A stretch of DNA of 64,000 bases from Catellatospora citrea (lineage in GTDB: Bacteria > Actinomycetota > Actinomycetes > Mycobacteriales > Micromonosporaceae). The stretch spans positions 8,184,001-8,248,000 of the forward strand of contig NZ_RAPR01000001.1 of the NCBI RefSeq assembly GCF_003610235.1. The letters run 5' to 3'. A model generated the notes under the pieces. It was not told the origin of the DNA. It searched no databases and worked only from the letters and a program-made list of their open reading frames with translations. This document shows positions 47,111 through 56,773 of the stretch, piece by piece; position 1 is the first letter of the stretch; every line of letters starts with the position of its first letter. The translations under genes and the position numbers were made by a program.

Positions 47111-48159
47111 CCAACCTTGCGATCGTCGGCACCGGCAACATCGCTGCCGGCTACCTGACCGACCTGCGCACCTATCCCGGCATCGAGGTCGTCGGCGGCT
47201 ACGACAGCGACCCGGCGCAGTCCGCGGCATTCGGGGCCGCGCACGACCTGCCGATCTACGGCAGCCTCGACGAGCTGCTCGGCGACGAGAAGGTCGACGT
47301 CGTGGTGAACCTGACGCCGCTGTCGGCGCACGTGCCGGTCACCCGGGCGGCGCTGCGCGCGGGCAAGCACGTGTTCAGCGAGAAGCCGCTCGCGCCGACG
47401 GCGCACGAGGCGCGGTCGCTGATCGCCGAGGCGGCCGCGCACGGGCTGCGGCTGGGCTGCGCGCCGTTCACGTACCTGGGGGAGGCGATCCAGACCGCGT
47501 GGAAGCTGGTCCGCGACGACGCCGTCGGGCCGATCAAGCTGGTGTACGCCGAGGTCAACCACGACCGGATCGAGTCCTGGCATCCGGCTCCGCAGGGGCC
47601 GTACCGGGCCGGGCCACTGTTCGACGTGGGCGTCTACTCGCTGACGGCGCTGACGGCGATGCTCGGCCCGGCCCGCAAGGTGTGGGCGTACGGCACGATC
47701 CTCAAGCCGGACCGGGTCACCCTGTCCGGCGAGATGTTCTCGCCGCAGGCCCCCGACTTCTCCGTCGTCGTGCTGGAGCTGGCCGGCGGCGCGACGGTGC
47801 GCCTGACCGCGAACTTCTACGTCGGCGCGGGCACCCGCCAGTCCGGCATCGAACTGCACGGCGAGCGCGGCTCGATCCACATCGCCGACTGGACGAACTT
47901 CGACTCCGAGATCCGCGTCGGCCTGCCCCCGGAGCCGGTCGCGCTGCTCGGGGACCCCTACCGGGGCATCCCGTGGGGCCGCGGCATCGCCGAGTTCGTC
48001 GCCGCGATCAACGAGGGCCGCCCGCACCGCTGCTCGGCCGAGCACGCCGCGCACATCGTCGACATCCTCGCCGCGGCCGCGCAGTCGCAGCAGACGGGAG
48101 CCCCGGTCGAGGTCTCGTCGGCGTTCCCGTCGCCGCTGCCCATGCCCTGGGCTGCCTGA
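47107..48159 (+). CDS. Gfo/Idh/MocA-family sugar oxidoreductase
   Basis: A 350-residue NAD(P)-dependent oxidoreductase. The Rossmann fold begins NLAIVGTGNIAAGYLTDL, then VDVVVNLTPLSAHVPVTRAALRAGKHVFSEKPLAPT with the EKP motif (Lys catalytic), and the C-terminal beta-sheet domain includes GPYRAGPLFDVGVYSLTALTAMLGPA with the D-x-G-x-Y pattern. GTG 47107 overlaps the stop of the dehydratase gene by four bases (GTGA). The pair probably converts one sugar or sugar acid in sequence. It is convergent with the ECF41 sigma gene, only six bases away. Confidence 0.92.
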   Translation: MTNLAIVGTGNIAAGYLTDLRTYPGIEVVGGYDSDPAQSAAFGAAHDLPIYGSLDELLGDEKVDVVVNLTPLSAHVPVTRAALRAGKHVFSEKPLAPTAHEARSLIAEAAAHGLRLGCAPFTYLGEAIQTAWKLVRDDAVGPIKLVYAEVNHDRIESWHPAPQGPYRAGPLFDVGVYSLTALTAMLGPARKVWAYGTILKPDRVTLSGEMFSPQAPDFSVVVLELAGGATVRLTANFYVGAGTRQSGIELHGERGSIHIADWTNFDSEIRVGLPPEPVALLGDPYRGIPWGRGIAEFVAAINEGRPHRCSAEHAAHIVDILAAAAQSQQTGAPVEVSSAFPSPLPMPWAA

Positions 48160-48165
48160 AAGGGG

Positions 48166-49062
48166 TCAGTGCAGGGCCAGCGGCGTCTCGGACTCGATGC
48201 GGGACAGCTTCTCCGGGTTGCGGACGTAGTAGATGCCGGTGACGCGGGCATCCTCGATCCGCAGCGCGGCGACGCTGTCGATCTCCCCGTCGAGGCGGAA
48301 CACCAGCGCGGGGCCGCCGTTGATGACGGTCGGTTCGGTGGTGAGGGTGCCGCCGACCTTCTGCATGCTGCCGACGAACAGGCGGATCGCCTTCTCCGCC
48401 CCGAAGACCGGCTGCAGCGCGGCCTGTTTGAGACCGCCGCCGTCGCTGACCACGACCACGTCCGGCGCGAGCACCTGGAGCAGGGCCTGCAGGTCGCTGG
48501 TCTCGACGGCGCGCTGGAACGCGTCCAGCGCGGCCCGCCGCTCGCCCGCGGAGACGACCTTGCGGGGGCGGCGGGCGTCGACGTGCTGCCGCGCGCGGTG
48601 CGCGATCTGGCGTACGGCCGCCGGACTCTTGTCGACGGCCGCGGCGATCTCGTCGTAGCTGACCTCGAACGCCTCACGCAGCACGAAGACGGCACGCTCG
48701 GTCGGCGAGAGCGTTTCGAGGACGAGCATCATCGCCATCGACACGCTCTCGGCCAGGTCGGCGTCCTCGGCGGTGTCCGGCGCGGTGCGCAGCGGCTCGG
48801 GCAGCCAGGGTCCGACGTAGGACTCCCTGCGCCGCTGCATGGTGCGCAGGCGGTTGAGCGACTGGCGCGTGGTGATCCGGATCAGGTAGGCGCGCTGGTC
48901 GCGTACCTGATCCAGATCGACCTTGACCCACCGCAACCAGGTCTCCTGCAGCACGTCCTCCGCGTCGGCCGCCGATCCGAGGATCTCGTAGGCGACGGTG
49001 AAGAGCAGGTTCCGATGCTCGACGAAAGCCTCGGTTGCCTGGTCACCGGTGTGGTCGGTCAT
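48166..49062 (-). CDS. ECF41-family RNA polymerase sigma factor
   Basis: A 298-residue sigma factor with a fused SnoaL-like C-terminal domain. Region 2 is HRNLLFTVAYEILGSAADAEDVLQETWLRW, and region 4 is LSPTERAVFVLREAFEVSYDEIAAAVDKSPAAVRQIAHRAR. The C-terminal domain carries the two ECF41 signatures: DGGGLKQAAL (near residue 207) and NPEKL (about 281-285, the NPDKL motif). In ECF41 proteins this domain modulates sigma activity instead of a separate anti-sigma factor. It follows an FAD oxidoreductase gene by 12 bases with a GGAGGTG Shine-Dalgarno. ECF41 genes are typically adjacent to such oxidoreductases. Confidence 0.93.
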   Translation of the reverse strand: MTDHTGDQATEAFVEHRNLLFTVAYEILGSAADAEDVLQETWLRWVKVDLDQVRDQRAYLIRITTRQSLNRLRTMQRRRESYVGPWLPEPLRTAPDTAEDADLAESVSMAMMLVLETLSPTERAVFVLREAFEVSYDEIAAAVDKSPAAVRQIAHRARQHVDARRPRKVVSAGERRAALDAFQRAVETSDLQALLQVLAPDVVVVSDGGGLKQAALQPVFGAEKAIRLFVGSMQKVGGTLTTEPTVINGGPALVFRLDGEIDSVAALRIEDARVTGIYYVRNPEKLSRIESETPLALH

Positions 49063-49074
49063 CTCGGCACCTCC

Positions 49075-50274
49075 TCAGGCCCGCCGGGCGGCGGCACGTG
49101 CCTCACCGGCCTTGACGCGCAGCGCCGCCCGGCGGCCGGGGTCCTTGAACCAGAGGTTGAGCGAGCCCGGTTTGCGGGCCTCGTGGGTCATCTGCCAGAC
49201 GGTGCTCTTGCACACGCCCTCCTTGAGCATCGCCATGGGCTTGCCGCCCAGCAGGTACACCTTGGTCACCGTGTCGTCCTTCTTCGCGTACTGGACGACT
49301 CCGGCGCGGCGGCCCAGGCTGATGCACTGGCCGAAGAGGCCGACGTTGAAGTCGGCGGGCCGCTTGCCGGCGATCCGGCTCAGCACCGTGTCGGCGGCCT
49401 GCGGGGCGATCTGCATCGCGGACTGGCAGCTCATCCGGACCGGCAGGTCCGACGGCGCGGCCGAGTCCCCGGCGGCGATGATGCGTACGTCGTCGAGGCT
49501 CGTGAGCGTCTCGTCGGTGCGCAGGCGGCCCAGGGCGTCGGTGCTCAGCCCGCTGCGGGCGGCCAGGTCCGGCACGCCGAAGCCGGCGGTCCAGATGGTC
49601 ACGGCGCTGGGCAGCTCGCGGCCGTCGGCGAGCAGGACCGATGCACCGGTCACGCCCGTCACGGTGGTGCCGGCGCCTTCGAGCACGGTCACGCCGAGGC
49701 TGGTGAGCTTCTCGGCCACCGCGCGCCGGGCACGGGGGTGCAGGTAGGCCCCGAACACCCGGCCGCAGACCAGGGTGACCTTCCGGCCCTGCTCGGCCAG
49801 CTCGGAAGCGGTCTCGATGCCGGTCGAGCCGCCGCCGACCACGGTCAGCGCGGCCGAGGACGGTGCGGCGTCGACGACCGGCCGCAGCCGCTGCGCCTCC
49901 TCCAGGGTGGAGATCGGGTAGGCGTGCTCGGCCGCGCCGGGCACGCTCGGGGCGGCCGAGCCGCTGCCCACGGCGTAGATCAGGTAGTCGTAGTCGAGGG
50001 TGCCGCCGCTGGCCAAGGTCACGTGTCGCCCGGCCGCGTCGATCCGGGTCGCGGTGTCGACGACCAGCCGGATGCGGGGGGCCAGAATCCGCTGGTAGTC
50101 CACGAGCGCGTCGTCGGATCCGGTGACGAGCTGATGCAGGCGGATCCGCTCGACGAACGCCGGGCGCGGGTTGATCAGGGTCACCGCCACGTCGTCGCGC
50201 TGCGTCAGACGGTTCGCCGCCACCACGCCGGCGTATCCGCCACCGACCACGACGACCTTGGTGCTCTCAGCCAT
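49075..50274 (-). CDS. FAD/NAD(P)-dependent pyridine nucleotide-disulfide oxidoreductase (NDH-2-like), ECF41 partner
   Basis: A 399-residue flavoprotein. It has KVVVVGGGYAGVVAANRLTQRDDV (FAD motif), VRLHQLVTGS-type active-site region, LDYDYLIYAVGSGSAAP, a second nucleotide motif ALTVVGGGSTGIETASELAEQG, and RIIAAGDSAAPSDLPVRMSCQSAMQIA (FAD closing motif). It resembles type II NADH dehydrogenases and AIF-like oxidoreductases, without a membrane anchor. ATG 50274 has GAAGGAGAGG upstream. It is the COE-type (oxidoreductase) partner expected for an ECF41 sigma factor. The predicted ECF41 promoter lies at 50309-50336, so this gene heads the operon. Confidence 0.9.
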   Translation of the reverse strand: MAESTKVVVVGGGYAGVVAANRLTQRDDVAVTLINPRPAFVERIRLHQLVTGSDDALVDYQRILAPRIRLVVDTATRIDAAGRHVTLASGGTLDYDYLIYAVGSGSAAPSVPGAAEHAYPISTLEEAQRLRPVVDAAPSSAALTVVGGGSTGIETASELAEQGRKVTLVCGRVFGAYLHPRARRAVAEKLTSLGVTVLEGAGTTVTGVTGASVLLADGRELPSAVTIWTAGFGVPDLAARSGLSTDALGRLRTDETLTSLDDVRIIAAGDSAAPSDLPVRMSCQSAMQIAPQAADTVLSRIAGKRPADFNVGLFGQCISLGRRAGVVQYAKKDDTVTKVYLLGGKPMAMLKEGVCKSTVWQMTHEARKPGSLNLWFKDPGRRAALRVKAGEARAAARRA

Positions 50275-50308
50275 TGACCTCTCCTTCGTCTTCAAGGTGC
50301 GGCCTCAA

Positions 50309-50336
50309 GACACCGCGCGCTCGGCGGTTTGTGACA
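50309..50336 (-). promoter_or_regulatory. Candidate ECF41 promoter (TGTCACA-N17-TGTC)
   Basis: On the - strand, TGTCACA (complement of 50330-50336) is followed by 17 bases and TGTC (complement of 50309-50312). This fits the ECF41 consensus as I recall it (TGTCACA, spacer 16-17, CGTC), with one change in the -10. It lies 35 bases before the oxidoreductase start codon. The operon is thus probably driven by its own sigma factor. Confidence 0.7.
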
Positions 50337-50445
50337 TCAGTGAGTCGGATCACTCGCCCAACACCGGGACGATCAAGATCATCAGTCGTCCGCAGAGGGC
50401 CCCAGGCGGCAGTCATTGCCCGGCGGGCCGAGATCGGCATGTGGA

Positions 50446-50483
50446 TCGACCCCCATCCGAACGAGTGTTCGGATGGGGGTCGA
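50446..50483 (-). terminator. 17-bp-stem terminator after the GDPD gene
   Basis: TCGACCCCCATCCGAAC (50446-50462) pairs perfectly with 50467-50483 around a four-base GAGT loop. It lies 83 bases past the glycerophosphodiesterase stop on the - strand and upstream of the ECF41-type promoter, so it insulates the two units. The rest of 50341-50565 shows no gene. Confidence 0.75.
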
Positions 50484-50565
50484 CTGTGCCGCCTGACGTC
50501 AGTGCAGGTCGGCGGACCGGCGACGGGCGGGCGGGGAGGAGGTCGTCCGCCCGTCGCCCAGCGTG

Positions 50566-51633
50566 TCAGCGCGCCTTGTACGCCTTGGGCAGCTTCATGC
50601 CGCGCTCGGCCATCAGCTCGCGCACCCGGTTCGGGTAGTCGGTGATGATGCCGTCGACGCCCATGTCCATGAGCGCGGCGACGGTGGGCATGTCGTCGCA
50701 GGTCCACGGGATGACCTTCAGCCCGCGGGCGTGCGCCCGGTCGACCATGGCCTTGTCGGGGTAGAAGCGGAAGCCCGGGTCGCCGATCTTGCCGTTCTGC
50801 GGGAACCCGTAGTTGGGCGACAGCGCGGTGACGCCCTCGATCGACGCGGCCGCGGCCACGAAGTCGCCGCCGAAGTCGTCGGCGTCGATGCCGCCCAGCC
50901 ACGGCGACGCGCCCGGCTGGCCGACCTGCAGGAAGTCGTAGTTGGTCAGCGCCACCAGCGGCCACTTCGGCGCGAGGCGGTGCATCGCCATCAGCGCACC
51001 CCAGTCGAAGGACTGGATGCTGACCTGCTTCTCGATGCCCGAGCGGTGGATCTCCTCGTAAACCCGGCGGACGAACAGCTCACGCGGCGCGGTCTGCTCC
51101 GGCGCGCCCGCCTCGACCTTGGTCTCGATGTTCAGCGTGACCTGGTGCGCCTTGTAGCGCTTGACCAGGTTCAGCACGTCGCTCAGCTCGGCCATGCGCT
51201 GGCCCTTGATCTGCTCCTGCTCGGGGAAGCCCGGCAGCTGCTGGAATCCGCAGTCCATGGTCTTGACCTGGGCCAGCGTCAGGTCCTTGAGGTACTTGCC
51301 GACGTACGGGTACATCGGGTCGCCCGGCGTCACCGGCGCGGTGTCGGCGCACTTCTGCGCGCTGACCTTGCGGTCGTGCGTGACGACGACCTTGGCGTCC
51401 TTGGTGATCTGCGTGTCCAGCTCCAGCGTGCTGACCCCGAGGCGCAGCGCCTTGGCGAAGCCTTCGAGGGACTCCTCGGTGGTCATGCCGATACCGCCGC
51501 GGTGGGCCTGCAGGTCGAAATGCGTCTTGTGCGGGCGCGGCCCGTGATCGTCGTGTGGGGACGCGAACGCGGCGGTCGGCACGGCGAGCGCCGGCACCAC
51601 GGCCAGGGCGGCCAGGACGTGACGTAGGGACAT
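50566..51633 (-). CDS. Secreted glycerophosphodiester phosphodiesterase
   Basis: A 355-residue precursor with a signal peptide (MSLRHVLAALAVVPALAVPTAAFA). The GDPD TIM barrel shows LQAHRGGIGMTTEESLEGFAKALRLGVSTLELDTQITKDAKVVVTHDRKVS, which carries the catalytic HR, the ExD metal ligands and the second His. Then come a GDPD insertion (about 95-160), VTLNIETKVE and VDGIITDYPNRV. It hydrolyses glycerophosphodiesters or teichoic-acid-type polymers outside the cell, releasing glycerol 3-phosphate for use as carbon or phosphate source. ATG 51633 has GAGGTG upstream. It is transcribed alone. Confidence 0.92.
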   Translation of the reverse strand: MSLRHVLAALAVVPALAVPTAAFASPHDDHGPRPHKTHFDLQAHRGGIGMTTEESLEGFAKALRLGVSTLELDTQITKDAKVVVTHDRKVSAQKCADTAPVTPGDPMYPYVGKYLKDLTLAQVKTMDCGFQQLPGFPEQEQIKGQRMAELSDVLNLVKRYKAHQVTLNIETKVEAGAPEQTAPRELFVRRVYEEIHRSGIEKQVSIQSFDWGALMAMHRLAPKWPLVALTNYDFLQVGQPGASPWLGGIDADDFGGDFVAAAASIEGVTALSPNYGFPQNGKIGDPGFRFYPDKAMVDRAHARGLKVIPWTCDDMPTVAALMDMGVDGIITDYPNRVRELMAERGMKLPKAYKAR

Positions 51634-51868
51634 GGGGCACCTCGGTTTCTTCAAGATCTACTTACCGACTGACCGTAGGCGCCCACCCGATACCAGCCGT
51701 GACCTGGGCGTGAGGAGCCCGTGAACGTTCGCGGACGCGCCGGTGCCGCGGTGCGACCTCGAACACCCGCGCGAGATCAGGCTCAGTGGATCCCCTGGTG
51801 GCACTTCGGGGTCGCGGTCCGGGACCGGCCCGGAGGCAGACCACGCGGCACGCGCAGAGGATCAGGGT

Positions 51869-52574
51869 GTGAAGAAACCTGCCGCAATCGCGCTGCTCGC
51901 CGCGCCGCTCCTGCTCGCCGCCTACGGGCTCGTCCGCATCGTCGGCAAGTCCGACGGCGTCTACGGTCCGGGCCTGGACTGGCAGGCCGCGCACCTGCTC
52001 GCCCTCGCCGGGGTGCTCCTGTTCGTGCCCGGGGTCCTGCACCTGGGCAGGCTGCTGGCCCGCGGCCCGTGGCGGACCGGCACGGTCGCCGCGACGATGT
52101 TCGGCCTCGCGGCCTCGACGGTCCAGTTCGGAGCCGACATCTGGTTCGCGCTGCGCGCCGACGACAAGGCCGGCATGCAGGCGCTGTCCGGTGACTTCGG
52201 CGACATCCCGGGCGTCGACCTGGTCGTCTACCAGGTCGGTCCGCAGCTGTTCTTCGTCGGCCTGCTCGCGCTGACGATCCTGGCGGCCCGGTCCCGGCGG
52301 CTGCCGTGGTGGAGCCCCGCCATCCTGCTCGTCGGCATCGTCCTGCCGCCCGTGACGCTGGACCTGTTGCCGCTGTCGGGCCTGCTGATCCTGGCCGCCC
52401 TGTGGCCGGCCGCCCGCGCCGCCGCGTCCACCGCCGCACAGGGCGCCGCCCCACACGACCGTGGCGACGGCGGCTCGGCGGGCCCCCGTGCAGCGGTCGG
52501 CCTCAGGCCGGCGTCGTTCGGCAGCGGGGTCACGCACAGCAACGACGAGGTGTACGCAGGCCCGCCGCCGCGCA

Positions 52575-52585
<11 letters not shown>
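51869..52585 (+). CDS. Polytopic membrane protein
   Basis: A 238-residue protein with about six membrane helices: [112 protein letters not shown] soluble Ala/Gly-rich tail (about 185-238) follows. I do not name a family. GTG 51869 begins the first helix, with AGAGG upstream. Its last 11 bases overlap the end of the convergent ATPase gene. The 235 bases before it (51634-51868) hold no other gene. Confidence 0.75.
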
Positions 52586-53381
<796 letters not shown>

Positions 53382-53438
53382 CGGACCTCTTTCGTGGACG
53401 GGCCGCCTGTGGGCGGGGGCGGAAACGATGGGGTCACG

Positions 53439-54494
53439 TCAGCCTCCACTGCCGGCGCGGTTGGAGCGGACCAGGAGCCGGAGCAGGAACCCGGCCCCGA
53501 TGGCGCCGGTCACCACCCCGACCGGCAGGTCCGTGTCGGGGAGCAGGCGCCGGGCCAGCAGGTCGCTGCCGGACACCAGCAGGACACCGGTCAGCGCGGA
53601 CAGCAGCACCGGCGGCGCGGACAGCTTGGCCAGGCGCTGCGCGATCTGCGGCGCGGCCAGTGACACGAACAGCACCGGCCCGGCCGCGGCGGTCGCGAAC
53701 GACACCAGCGCGACGCTGACCAGCAGCAGCAGGCCGCGGGCGACCTGCACGGGGGTGCCGAGGCCGCGGGCGACGTCGTCGCCGAGCTGCAGGTTGCGGT
53801 TCCAGCCGGCCAGCAGCAGCGCCGCGGGCAGCAGCACCGCGACGGCGATGCCCAGCGGGCGTACGGCCTCCCAGCCGCGCCCGTTGAGGTTGCCGACCAG
53901 CCAGCCGACCGCCTCCTGCGCCTGGTGCATCTTGGCCCGGGTGAGCAGGTAGTCGGTGGCACTGGTGCACATCCACGACACGCCGACGCCGACCAGCACG
54001 ATCCGGAACCCGGTGCTGCCCCGCCGCCAGGCCAGCAGGTACACGGCGAGCGCGCCGAGCAGCCCGCCGGCCAGGCCCAGGGTGGGCGTGCCGAGGGTGT
54101 CGCCGAAGCCGAGCACGATCCCGGCCACGACCGCGGTGGTGGCCCCGGCGTTGATGCCGACCATGTCGGGGCTGGCCAGGGGGTTGCGGGTGATCGCCTG
54201 CAGCACCGCGCCGGAGGCCGCGAACGCCGCGCCGACCAGCACACCGGTCAGCGCACGTGGCAGCCGCACCTCGTGGACGACGAAGACGGTGCCGCGTGCG
54301 CCGGAGCGCCACAGGGCCGGGACCACGTCGGCCAGCGGCACGGGGTAGTCGCCGAGCGCCAGCCCGAGGCAGAACACGCCGAACGCGGCGAGCGCGGTGA
54401 CGACGCACATGACGACCAGGCGTGGACGCAGGGGCAGGCCCAGCACCGCCGTGCGCAGGGTGTGCGGCGGGTTCTCGACGACGGTCGCGGTCAT
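53439..54494 (-). CDS. FecCD-family siderophore ABC permease (second subunit)
   Basis: A 351-residue permease with about ten membrane helices, of the BtuC/FecCD fold. Diagnostic stretches are VVHEVRLPRALTGVLVGAAFAASGAVLQAITRNPLASPDMVGINAGATTAV in outline and the EAA-like coupling region QLGDDVARGLGTPVQVAR, then AAGPVLFVSLAAPQIAQRL. The start is ATG 54494; an in-frame GTG at 54503 overlaps the preceding stop codon (GTGA) and would imply tight coupling. It pairs with the permease encoded upstream to form the transmembrane channel. Confidence 0.92.
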   Translation of the reverse strand: MTATVVENPPHTLRTAVLGLPLRPRLVVMCVVTALAAFGVFCLGLALGDYPVPLADVVPALWRSGARGTVFVVHEVRLPRALTGVLVGAAFAASGAVLQAITRNPLASPDMVGINAGATTAVVAGIVLGFGDTLGTPTLGLAGGLLGALAVYLLAWRRGSTGFRIVLVGVGVSWMCTSATDYLLTRAKMHQAQEAVGWLVGNLNGRGWEAVRPLGIAVAVLLPAALLLAGWNRNLQLGDDVARGLGTPVQVARGLLLLVSVALVSFATAAAGPVLFVSLAAPQIAQRLAKLSAPPVLLSALTGVLLVSGSDLLARRLLPDTDLPVGVVTGAIGAGFLLRLLVRSNRAGSGG

Positions 54495-54499
54495 GGCGG

Positions 54500-55531
54500 T
54501 CACATCTCGGCCAGGCGTCGGCGGCGGGCCAGCGCGATGAAGAACGGCCCGCCGAGGAACGCCACGACGATGCCGGCCTGGATCTCCTCGGGACGGGCGA
54601 CCACCCGGCCGAGGACGTCGGCGGCGATCAGCAGGCATGGTGCGCCGAGCAGGGTCAGCGCGAGGATGCGCCGGTGGTCGGGGCCGGTGACCATGCGAGC
54701 CAGGTGCGGGGTGACCAGTCCGATGAAGACGATCGGGCCGGCCAGTGCGACGGCGGTGCCGGCCAGCACGGTGATGGCCAGGGTCGCCCGCAGCCGGATC
54801 AGGCCGACGCGGCGGCCCAGCGCCGCGGCGACGTCCTCGCCCAGCGCGAGGCTGTTCAGCGCGGGCGCGGTGGCCAGGGCGAGCACCGCCGCGACGGCCA
54901 GCAGCGGGGTCACCTGCCACAGCGTGGTGGCGTCGGCGGAGGTCAGCGACCCGGCCGCCCAGAACCGGAACCGGTCCAGCGCGAGCGGGTCACGCAGCAC
55001 GAGGGCGCTGGTGAAGGAGCCGAGCAGGAAGGTCACCGCGATGCCGGCCAGCGCGGTCTTGACGGGGGTCGCGCCGCCGCGGCCGAGGCCGCCGAGCAGA
55101 TGGACGCTGACCGCGCCGGCGAGCGCGCCCGCGAAGGCGTACCAGACGAGGTTGGTGGGTGCGGTGCTCGCGCCGAACGCGGCGACCGCGACCACGATGG
55201 CGAACGAGGCCCCTGCGCTGACCCCGAGCAGGCCCGGGTCGGCGAGCGGGTTGCGGGTCAGGCCCTGCATCAGCGCGCCGGCCAGGCCGAGTGCCGCGCC
55301 GACGAGCAGCCCGGTGGCGGTGCGCGGCAGGCGCACGCTCCACACGATCGCCTCGATCTGGGGGTCGACGTGGACGCGGTCGAACAGCGCGTCGGCGACC
55401 TGTCCGATGGGGACGGCGCGGCTGCCGAAGGCCAGCGAGAGCAGGCACAGCACGGCCAGCAGCAGCGCGGCCGCGGGCAGGTAGACGGCGGCGCGGCGCG
55501 GCGGCGCGGGTGGCGGGGGAGCGGGGGTCAT
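54500..55531 (-). CDS. FecCD-family siderophore ABC permease (first subunit)
   Basis: A 343-residue permease that opens the uptake operon. After a Pro-rich start (TPAPPPPAPP) come about ten helices with the FecCD hallmarks VRLPRTATGLLVGAALGLAGALMQGLTRNPLADPGLLGVSAGASFAIV in outline, LGEDVAAALGRRVGLIRLRA, and GPIVFIGLVTPHLARMVTG. The start ATG 55531 lies 22 bases from an iron box at 55554-55572, so the operon should be repressed in iron-replete cells. It overlaps the next permease's possible GTG start by four bases. Confidence 0.93.
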   Translation of the reverse strand: MTPAPPPPAPPRRAAVYLPAAALLLAVLCLLSLAFGSRAVPIGQVADALFDRVHVDPQIEAIVWSVRLPRTATGLLVGAALGLAGALMQGLTRNPLADPGLLGVSAGASFAIVVAVAAFGASTAPTNLVWYAFAGALAGAVSVHLLGGLGRGGATPVKTALAGIAVTFLLGSFTSALVLRDPLALDRFRFWAAGSLTSADATTLWQVTPLLAVAAVLALATAPALNSLALGEDVAAALGRRVGLIRLRATLAITVLAGTAVALAGPIVFIGLVTPHLARMVTGPDHRRILALTLLGAPCLLIAADVLGRVVARPEEIQAGIVVAFLGGPFFIALARRRRLAEM

Positions 55532-55553
55532 GCCGGCCTCATGGCGGTCATCT

Positions 55554-55572
55554 TAAGGTGAGCCTTGCCTTA
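55554..55572. promoter_or_regulatory. Iron box 1 (IdeR/DmdR-type)
   Basis: TAAGGTGAGCCTTGCCTTA matches 13 of 19 positions of the IdeR/DmdR consensus TTAGGTTAGGCTAACCTAA as I recall it. It sits just upstream of the permease operon start (- strand). Confidence 0.75.
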
Positions 55573-55617
55573 CTGCGCGACAGGGCATGAGCTGGGCAAA
55601 TGTGGTGAATCTTGAAA

Positions 55618-55636
55618 TTAGGTTAGCCTTACTTTA
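55618..55636. promoter_or_regulatory. Iron box 2 (IdeR/DmdR-type)
   Basis: TTAGGTTAGCCTTACTTTA matches 15 of 19 consensus positions. It lies 38 bases before the binding-protein start (+ strand). With box 1 it makes the divergent promoter region iron-repressible on both sides. Confidence 0.85.
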
Positions 55637-55674
55637 CCATCCCCTCAGTTGCCCACCCAAGCCGAGGGGAAGTC

Positions 55675-56715
55675 ATGTCCACCCTGCCGAAGCACGTCGG
55701 CCCCGCGCGCGCACGTCGTCTGTGGTCGGTCACCGGCCGGCTGTCCGCGGCACTCGCCGTGGCCGCGCTGGCCCTCACCGCCTGCGGCGGTGACCCGGCC
55801 GCGACGCCCGCGCCGAGTGGCCCCGCAGCACAGGGCGCCGCGTTCCCCGTCACCGTGTCGCACAAGTACGGCGACACCGTCATCGACAAAGCTCCGGCCC
55901 GCGTGGTCACCCTCGGGCTCAGCGACCAGGACCCGGTGCTCGCCCTCGGCGTGGTGCCCGTCGGCTCCATCGACTGGTTCGGCGAGCGCCCCTACGGCAA
56001 GTGGCCGTGGGCGCAGCCGCTGTGGGGGAGCAAGGCCCCCGAGGTCGTCGGCGAGCGCGACGAGTACAACCTGGAGAAGATCGCGGCGCTGAACCCCGAC
56101 CTGATCATCGGGATGTACTCCGGCATGAGCCAGGACCAGTACACCAAGCTCACCCAGATCGCGCCGACCGTGGCGCAGGTCAAGGGCTACGACGACTACA
56201 GCGCGCCGTGGCAGGAGATGACCATGCACGCCGGCCGCGCGCTCGGCCGGTCCGCCAAGGCCGCCGAGCTGATCGCCGCGATCGACCAGCGGCTGACCGA
56301 CCTCAAGGCCAAGAACCCGCAGTTCACGGGCAAGACCGTGGCCGTGGTCGAGCCGTACGAGCCGGGCAAGTACGCCGTGTTCGCGCCCAGCGACCCGAAG
56401 GTCGTGTTGCTGACACAGCTCGGCTTCACCGTGCCGGAGACCATCGTCAAGGCCGCCGGCAGCGAGTACGCCGCCGAGATCGGCTCCGAGCGGCTCGACC
56501 TGATCGACGTCGACAAGCTCGTCTTCCTCACCGCCGACGCGTCCACCGAGAAGACCGTCAAGGCCGACAAGGTCTACACCACGCTCAAGGTCGCCAAGGA
56601 GAACCGGGCCGTGTTCCTGCCGTACGAGACGCCGCCGGTCGGCGCCGCGCTGTCCTTCGGCACGGTGCTGAGCATCCCGTACGCGCTGGACCAGCTGGTC
56701 CCGCTGCTCGGCTGA
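55675..56715 (+). CDS. Iron-siderophore substrate-binding lipoprotein
   Basis: A 346-residue lipoprotein precursor with lipobox ALTAC (Cys about 37). The mature part is a class III (FhuD/FepB-like) binding protein: [36 protein letters not shown], then [46 protein letters not shown], and a second lobe ending [20 protein letters not shown]. It captures the Fe-siderophore for the FecCD/FecE transporter encoded divergently. ATG 55675 has GAGGGGAAG upstream. The NRPS gene follows after 58 bases. Confidence 0.93.
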   Translation: MSTLPKHVGPARARRLWSVTGRLSAALAVAALALTACGGDPAATPAPSGPAAQGAAFPVTVSHKYGDTVIDKAPARVVTLGLSDQDPVLALGVVPVGSIDWFGERPYGKWPWAQPLWGSKAPEVVGERDEYNLEKIAALNPDLIIGMYSGMSQDQYTKLTQIAPTVAQVKGYDDYSAPWQEMTMHAGRALGRSAKAAELIAAIDQRLTDLKAKNPQFTGKTVAVVEPYEPGKYAVFAPSDPKVVLLTQLGFTVPETIVKAAGSEYAAEIGSERLDLIDVDKLVFLTADASTEKTVKADKVYTTLKVAKENRAVFLPYETPPVGAALSFGTVLSIPYALDQLVPLLG

Positions 56716-56773
56716 GCCACCGTCCCACCGTTACCACCGCGCCACCCGTACCGCCCCCGAAAGGTGTCTCCCC

